Positions 60,201 through 64,000 of a DNA stretch of 64,000 nt are shown here, in pieces. The notes beneath the pieces were generated by a model. That model was not told where the DNA came from. It saw only the letters and a list, made by a program, of their open reading frames with translations, and made no database searches. The position numbers were made by a program, and so were the translations under genes. Origin of the DNA: Paenibacillus campinasensis (GTDB lineage Bacteria > Bacillota > Bacilli > Paenibacillales > Paenibacillaceae); NCBI RefSeq assembly GCF_002272015.1, contig NZ_NPBY01000045.1:62001-126000 (forward strand). Reading direction: 5' to 3'. Every line of letters begins with the position of its first letter. The stretch's first letter is position 1.

Positions 60201-61973
60201 ATGTCCGGATTTAATTTGTATCGCAAAATGGTGCTGTTTATTTTTCTGATGCTGATTCCGATTATGGGATTGTATCTATACTCCAACAAAACGACAACCA
60301 CGGTGCTGAGCAGGGAATTGAGCGCTTCGAATACGAACCAGCTCGTCTTTTTTCAAAATCAGGTGAACACGGACATCGACATTCTGGCTTCATGGCCCAA
60401 TCTGCTGCTGCATGATCCCGATATTTCAAGCTTCCGGGAAATTTACCTGGAGGACGATGATCTGAATCTCGACGCGATCAATCTGGTCAAGCAGATCCAG
60501 ACGAAGCTGAGTCTTCAGCAGAGCTCCTCGAATTGGCGTAGCCATCTGGCGGTGTATTCGCCGTCTCTTGGCAGGGTGGTGACAGAGAATGATGCCGGCT
60601 ATTATTCCCATGCGGAGCTGGAGAGCCATTTGACCCCGGGCTGGCAGGTGTCCTCTTATATGGAAGGAAGCGAGCAGCGCTTTCTTTTTTCCTGGTATGC
60701 CGCCGCTCCGTATTCCTCGATGTCAGGCCGGTACAACACCGTGACGAAGGTTCAATTCGACAGCACGAACATTCAGGATATGCTGGATCGATTCAAAAGC
60801 GACGGAAGAGGGGATCCGTTTTACTACAAGCCGGGCACCGGCGTCATCTATAATCGGACCGCTGACCGGGACCGGATCAGCAGCATTCTGTCAGAGCTGA
60901 GCAGCGAGCCGCTGCACAAGGTGGAGAACCGTGTCAAGAAGGTGGACGGTAAAACGTATTCGGTCAGTCTCGTGATGTCGGAGGCGACAGGCTGGTACCT
61001 GATCGATTATTTGCCCTTGTCCGATATTATGCAGCCGATTATGACCTCCAACAAACGGTTTTACCTCTCGATTGCAGCCTTGCTTATGATGGGTTGTGTG
61101 ACCGCTTACTTGCTCTACTCCCAGGTGCAGGTGCCGGTCAAACAGCTGGTTCATGTGTTTCGTAGGCTTCAGATCGGGGACTATTCAGTACGGATGCAGG
61201 TGAAGGGGAAGAATGAATTCAGCTTTCTGGCCGCCCGTTTTAACTCCATGGTCGAGCAGATTCAAGAGCTGTTCGAGCGAGTGTACCTGGAGAAAATCCA
61301 TGTCCGGGAAGCGAAGCTGAAGCAGCTCCAGTCGCAAATCAATCCGCATTTCTTCTATAACTGCTTCTCGTTCATTACGAGCATGGCCAAGCTGAAAAAA
61401 TACGAGGCGGTCGTGGCCATGTCCCATAGTCTGTCGCGCTATTTCCGTTATACGACCCGGCAGGAGAGGGAGCTTGTGCCGATTGCGGACGAGCTGGAGT
61501 TTGTCTCTCATTATTTGAACATTCAGACGTTGCGGATGAATCGTCTCACCTATCGCATTGCATCGCATGCGCTGGAGCAGGCGCTAGAGATTCCGCCGCT
61601 GGTGATCCAGCCTCTTGTCGAGAACGCGGTCCTGCACGGAATCGAGCCTCAGGCAGGCCCGGGAGAAATCGAGGTTTCCTTTCGGGTGGAAGACGGCAGG
61701 GCGGTTGTCATCGTGGATGACAACGGGGTCGGCATGCGTGACGGGCAGCTTGCGGAGCTTGAAGCCCGCATGAACAGGCCTATGGATGAGAATATGGGCT
61801 GTGGTGTCTGGAACGTCCATCAGCGAATGCGGCTCAGGTATGGAGAACAGGCTGGCCTGCGCTTCAGCAATTCTCCGCTGGGAGGAACAAGGGCAGAGCT
61901 GTACTGGCCGGTTGCGATGGACCATCAGCCCGCTGAAGCACAGCGGGAGCAGAGGAGGTTAGGAAGCGGATGA
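60201..61973 (+). CDS. YesM-type sensor histidine kinase
   Basis: A 590-aa kinase of the LytS/YesM class that usually senses extracellular sugars. It has helix 1 (about 12-28), a Cache-like external domain (to about 290), helix 2, a HAMP domain (about 310-360), the phospho-acceptor H383 in Q-I-N-P-H-F-F-Y-N, and an ATPase domain with P-L-V-E-N-A-V-x-H-G and D-N-G-V-G-M. The stop overlaps the response-regulator start. Confidence 0.93.
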   Translation: MSGFNLYRKMVLFIFLMLIPIMGLYLYSNKTTTTVLSRELSASNTNQLVFFQNQVNTDIDILASWPNLLLHDPDISSFREIYLEDDDLNLDAINLVKQIQTKLSLQQSSSNWRSHLAVYSPSLGRVVTENDAGYYSHAELESHLTPGWQVSSYMEGSEQRFLFSWYAAAPYSSMSGRYNTVTKVQFDSTNIQDMLDRFKSDGRGDPFYYKPGTGVIYNRTADRDRISSILSELSSEPLHKVENRVKKVDGKTYSVSLVMSEATGWYLIDYLPLSDIMQPIMTSNKRFYLSIAALLMMGCVTAYLLYSQVQVPVKQLVHVFRRLQIGDYSVRMQVKGKNEFSFLAARFNSMVEQIQELFERVYLEKIHVREAKLKQLQSQINPHFFYNCFSFITSMAKLKKYEAVVAMSHSLSRYFRYTTRQERELVPIADELEFVSHYLNIQTLRMNRLTYRIASHALEQALEIPPLVIQPLVENAVLHGIEPQAGPGEIEVSFRVEDGRAVVIVDDNGVGMRDGQLAELEARMNRPMDENMGCGVWNVHQRMRLRYGEQAGLRFSNSPLGGTRAELYWPVAMDHQPAEAQREQRRLGSG

Positions 61974-63601
61974 ATATATTGCTGGTTGATGATGAGAGCT
62001 ATGTCACCGAAAGCTTGAGGGAGACGATTCCCTGGGATGAAATCGGCATTCAGGCGGTGTATCAAGCCTCCTCAGCCTTCATGGCAATTGACAGGCTGGA
62101 GGAGCTGGATATTGACATCGTGGTGACGGATGTCCGAATGCCGGAGATGTCGGGCCTGGAGCTGATCGGGACGATTACCGAGCGCTGGCCGCATATCCGC
62201 TGCATTTTGCTGACAGGCTACTCGGACTTTGAATATGCGAAGCAAGCCGTCCAGCTGCAGGCTTCGGCCTATATTCTGAAGCCGGTGGATGACCGGGAGT
62301 TCATCCATAGCATTGCGGCTGCGATCCGGTCCATTCAGGAGGAGCGGATGGAGCTTGAACGCTATTACAAGCTGCTGCACAGCTGGAAGTCGGATCTTGG
62401 CCACTTGAGGACGCGGCTGCTGCAGGACTTGGCACTCGGCAGGGAGCTGTCTGTTCCCATGTTAACAACCAAGCTTGTTGAATATGAAATCGCTTTCGAT
62501 ATGAATCGGGATACAGCGATGCTGCTCATTCAGCTAGGCAGCAGATTTACGGGGCTGGATGAGCATTCGGCCGGTTTGATGGAATATGCCATCGTGAATA
62601 TGGCGGAAGAGGTATTTAAGGACCGCTTCCACATATGGTGCGGCAAGGCGCCTCATCATTGCATGATTCTTCTGGCTCAGATGAGGGAGGATGGCCAGGG
62701 GCTGGCAGCCGGCAGCGGAACACAGCCGGCCGAGGTGCTGCTGCAAGGGTATGCTGAGCAGCTGCAGCACCATGTGAGCAGCTATTTGAAAGGGGAGATT
62801 TCGGTGCTCGTTACGCCGATGTTCCGCTTCCCCGGCAGCGTGGCCGATACTTATCGCGCGGCACTGTCATCGCTGTATGTGCTGGACCAGAGCGACCGCG
62901 GCGAAATCCGGTTTATGAATGAAGCGGCAGCTTCAAGCGAAGTGCTGATCCAAGCCGTGGCGGAATTGGACCAGCCGCCAGCCCTCTATCAGCTGCTGGA
63001 GACGAGGCAATGGGAGGATGCCCGCGGCAAGCTGGAAGCTGTTTTTGCCGTGCTGGAGCAGGCCTGCATCGGACAAGCGCAGCTGTACGGGGTGTTTCTG
63101 CACATAAGCAATGCTTATATGTATATCGCACACAAGCAGGGATATTTAATTCACCAGCTTGACCAGGCCGGCTGGGACCCGCTGTATATTCAGCAGCTTA
63201 TTCAATCGGTGAGTAAACTTCGGGCATGGTCCCTGGACATGCTGGACAAGCTGGTCCAGATCGACTCGGGTCAGGACCAGCGCCACAAGAGCCGCATCGT
63301 GCGTCAGGTACAGGACATGGTGGCAGCCGAGAACGGTCATGAGCTCTCCGTCAAAACGATTGCAGACAGAGTCTATCTGCATCCCGTCTATTTATCTAAG
63401 ATCTACAAAAGCGAGACCGGCGAAGGGCTGGGCGATTATATTATCCGGAAGCGCATGGAACGGGCGCTTTATCTGCTTAAGCATACGAACAAACGAATAT
63501 ACGAAATTACAGCTGAGCTTGGCTACCAGAACCCGCAGTACTTCAGCAAAATGTTCCGCAAGCTGTATGGAATGACACCCCATGAGTACAGGGAGCAATG
63601 A
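61970..63601 (+). CDS. YesN-type response regulator, AraC family
   Basis: A 543-aa regulator. Residues 1-120 are a receiver domain with D54 as phosphoacceptor (V-V-T-D-V-R-M-P). A middle region of about 290 residues is of the usual YesN kind, and residues about 440-540 hold two AraC helix-turn-helix motifs (Y-L-S-K-I-Y-K and G-Y-Q-N-P-Q-Y-F-S-K-M-F). It overlaps the kinase gene by four bases (ATGA) and probably controls the binding-protein gene that follows. Confidence 0.93.
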   Translation: MNILLVDDESYVTESLRETIPWDEIGIQAVYQASSAFMAIDRLEELDIDIVVTDVRMPEMSGLELIGTITERWPHIRCILLTGYSDFEYAKQAVQLQASAYILKPVDDREFIHSIAAAIRSIQEERMELERYYKLLHSWKSDLGHLRTRLLQDLALGRELSVPMLTTKLVEYEIAFDMNRDTAMLLIQLGSRFTGLDEHSAGLMEYAIVNMAEEVFKDRFHIWCGKAPHHCMILLAQMREDGQGLAAGSGTQPAEVLLQGYAEQLQHHVSSYLKGEISVLVTPMFRFPGSVADTYRAALSSLYVLDQSDRGEIRFMNEAAASSEVLIQAVAELDQPPALYQLLETRQWEDARGKLEAVFAVLEQACIGQAQLYGVFLHISNAYMYIAHKQGYLIHQLDQAGWDPLYIQQLIQSVSKLRAWSLDMLDKLVQIDSGQDQRHKSRIVRQVQDMVAAENGHELSVKTIADRVYLHPVYLSKIYKSETGEGLGDYIIRKRMERALYLLKHTNKRIYEITAELGYQNPQYFSKMFRKLYGMTPHEYREQ

Positions 63602-63703
63602 TGTTGCCAAAGGTGCAGAAATGTTCGATTCGTGACATAGGCTGTGCGGGCCGCGTCCCTCTATAATGAAATTGTAAAGTCGTGAGCCAAAGGGGGAGTA
63701 GAT

Positions 63704-64000
63704 ATGTGGGTAAGAAAGGGCTGGCTGCAGCTGCTGGCGGTGTCGATTCTGCTGGCAGGAAGCCTGGCCGGATGCGCAGGCGGAGGCAGCGGCAGCGGCA
63801 GCGGCGGTGAAGAGGGAGCAGCGCCTGAGGAGAACCAACCTGTAAACGCCTACAAAGAGAAATACGAGCCGGAAGTTACGATCACCACCGTGTGGGGTGT
63901 TGATCCTACATTGAAATTCAAGAACGGAGAGACGATTGAGAACAATGTAGCCACACGCTGGGCCAAAGAGAAATTCGGCATTAACATCAAGTCGCTGTGG
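63704..64000 (+). CDS. Sugar-binding lipoprotein of a YtcQ/LplA-like ABC importer, 3' cut by window edge
   Basis: A frame from ATG 63704, behind AAGGGGGAG, runs to the last base, so only the first 99 residues are visible. The signal ends in L-A-G-C24, followed by a Gly/Ser-rich linker and the start of a binding protein (V-T-I-T-T-V-W-G-V-D). Such lipoproteins follow YesMN pairs throughout Paenibacillus, and the importer genes should lie beyond the window. Substrate not readable. Confidence 0.85.
   Translation, partial: MWVRKGWLQLLAVSILLAGSLAGCAGGGSGSGSGGEEGAAPEENQPVNAYKEKYEPEVTITTVWGVDPTLKFKNGETIENNVATRWAKEKFGINIKSLW

Overview
The window reads as chromosomal DNA of a Gram-positive, endospore-former-type Firmicute, most likely Paenibacillus or a close relative. 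This rests on the strong AGGAGG-type ribosome binding sites, frequent GTG/TTG starts, lipobox lipoproteins, moderate GC (about 50-53%), and typical genes: the xpt-pbuX operon with its guanine riboswitch, ctaCDEFG/DUF420, BceRSAB, YesMN with a lipoprotein binding protein, secreted proteins with a copper-amine-oxidase-like N-domain, and an AA10 chitin-active enzyme. No rRNA, tRNA, CRISPR array or prophage was seen. The first and last genes are cut by the window edges.

Layout. 1-3.4 kb: zinc-ribbon protein (5' cut), TrmB-type regulator, small unknown gene, membrane metallophosphoesterase. 3.5-5.9 kb: guanine riboswitch and terminator, then xpt-pbuX for purine salvage. 6-10.4 kb, mostly minus strand: DUF4870 protein, a RoxA/MauG-like diheme cytochrome, a small hydrophilic protein, a serine beta-lactamase-like hydrolase, then a 62-aa plus-strand gene. 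10.5-17.2 kb: a stand-alone methionine aminopeptidase and the caa3 oxidase operon ctaCDEF with ctaG and a DUF420 (CtaM-type) assembly gene. 17.2-21.7 kb: a five-gene ABC-2 cluster with a YtrA-type GntR regulator behind a perfect promoter and an elaborate operator. 21.8-26.5 kb: a secreted TraB-domain protein, a lipoprotein, and a metal sensor with its P-type exporter. 26.6-31.8 kb: a solitary, shortened Tn3-like transposase gene, an acyl-CoA dehydrogenase and a TipA-type MerR regulator. 31.9-38.9 kb: malic enzyme (minus), an unknown gene, an AA10 lytic polysaccharide monooxygenase, a chemoreceptor with a sigma-D promoter, and a cyclohexadienyl-dehydratase-like binding protein. 39.1-42.2 kb: a sugar ABC importer without an ATPase, with 62-bp tandem repeats between the binding-protein and permease genes. 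42.4-48.4 kb, minus strand: uppP, dedA and a complete BceRSAB-type peptide-antibiotic sensing and detoxification module with a perfect BceR box. 48.7-54.1 kb: pirin, an NlpC/P60 hydrolase that appears to start at ATT, a lipoprotein, a Gln-rich protein, free-methionine-sulfoxide reductase, a small unknown protein, and an alpha/beta hydrolase. 54.4-58.2 kb: an acetyltransferase, then an ECF importer of the YkoC-YkoE-YkoD type (thiamine-precursor family). 58.4-64 kb: a DHA2 drug exporter, a YesM/YesN two-component pair, and the start of a large sugar-binding lipoprotein.

How it works together. The genes describe a soil saprophyte: chitin or cellulose oxidation (AA10), carbohydrate sensing and uptake, chemotaxis, purine and thiamine-precursor scavenging, aerobic respiration through a cytochrome-c-fused oxidase, and defence against cell-wall antibiotics, drugs and heavy metals.

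The least ordinary items are: the 62-bp hairpin-forming repeats inside the sugar ABC operon; an ECF ATPase whose two halves are degenerate in complementary positions, leaving one consensus ATP site; the isolated Tn3-type transposase beside a cadmium/zinc module; the probable ATT start; the operator made of 9-bp tandem units; and the secreted PheC-like protein. I found no gene cluster that is clearly a new defence or biosynthetic system.
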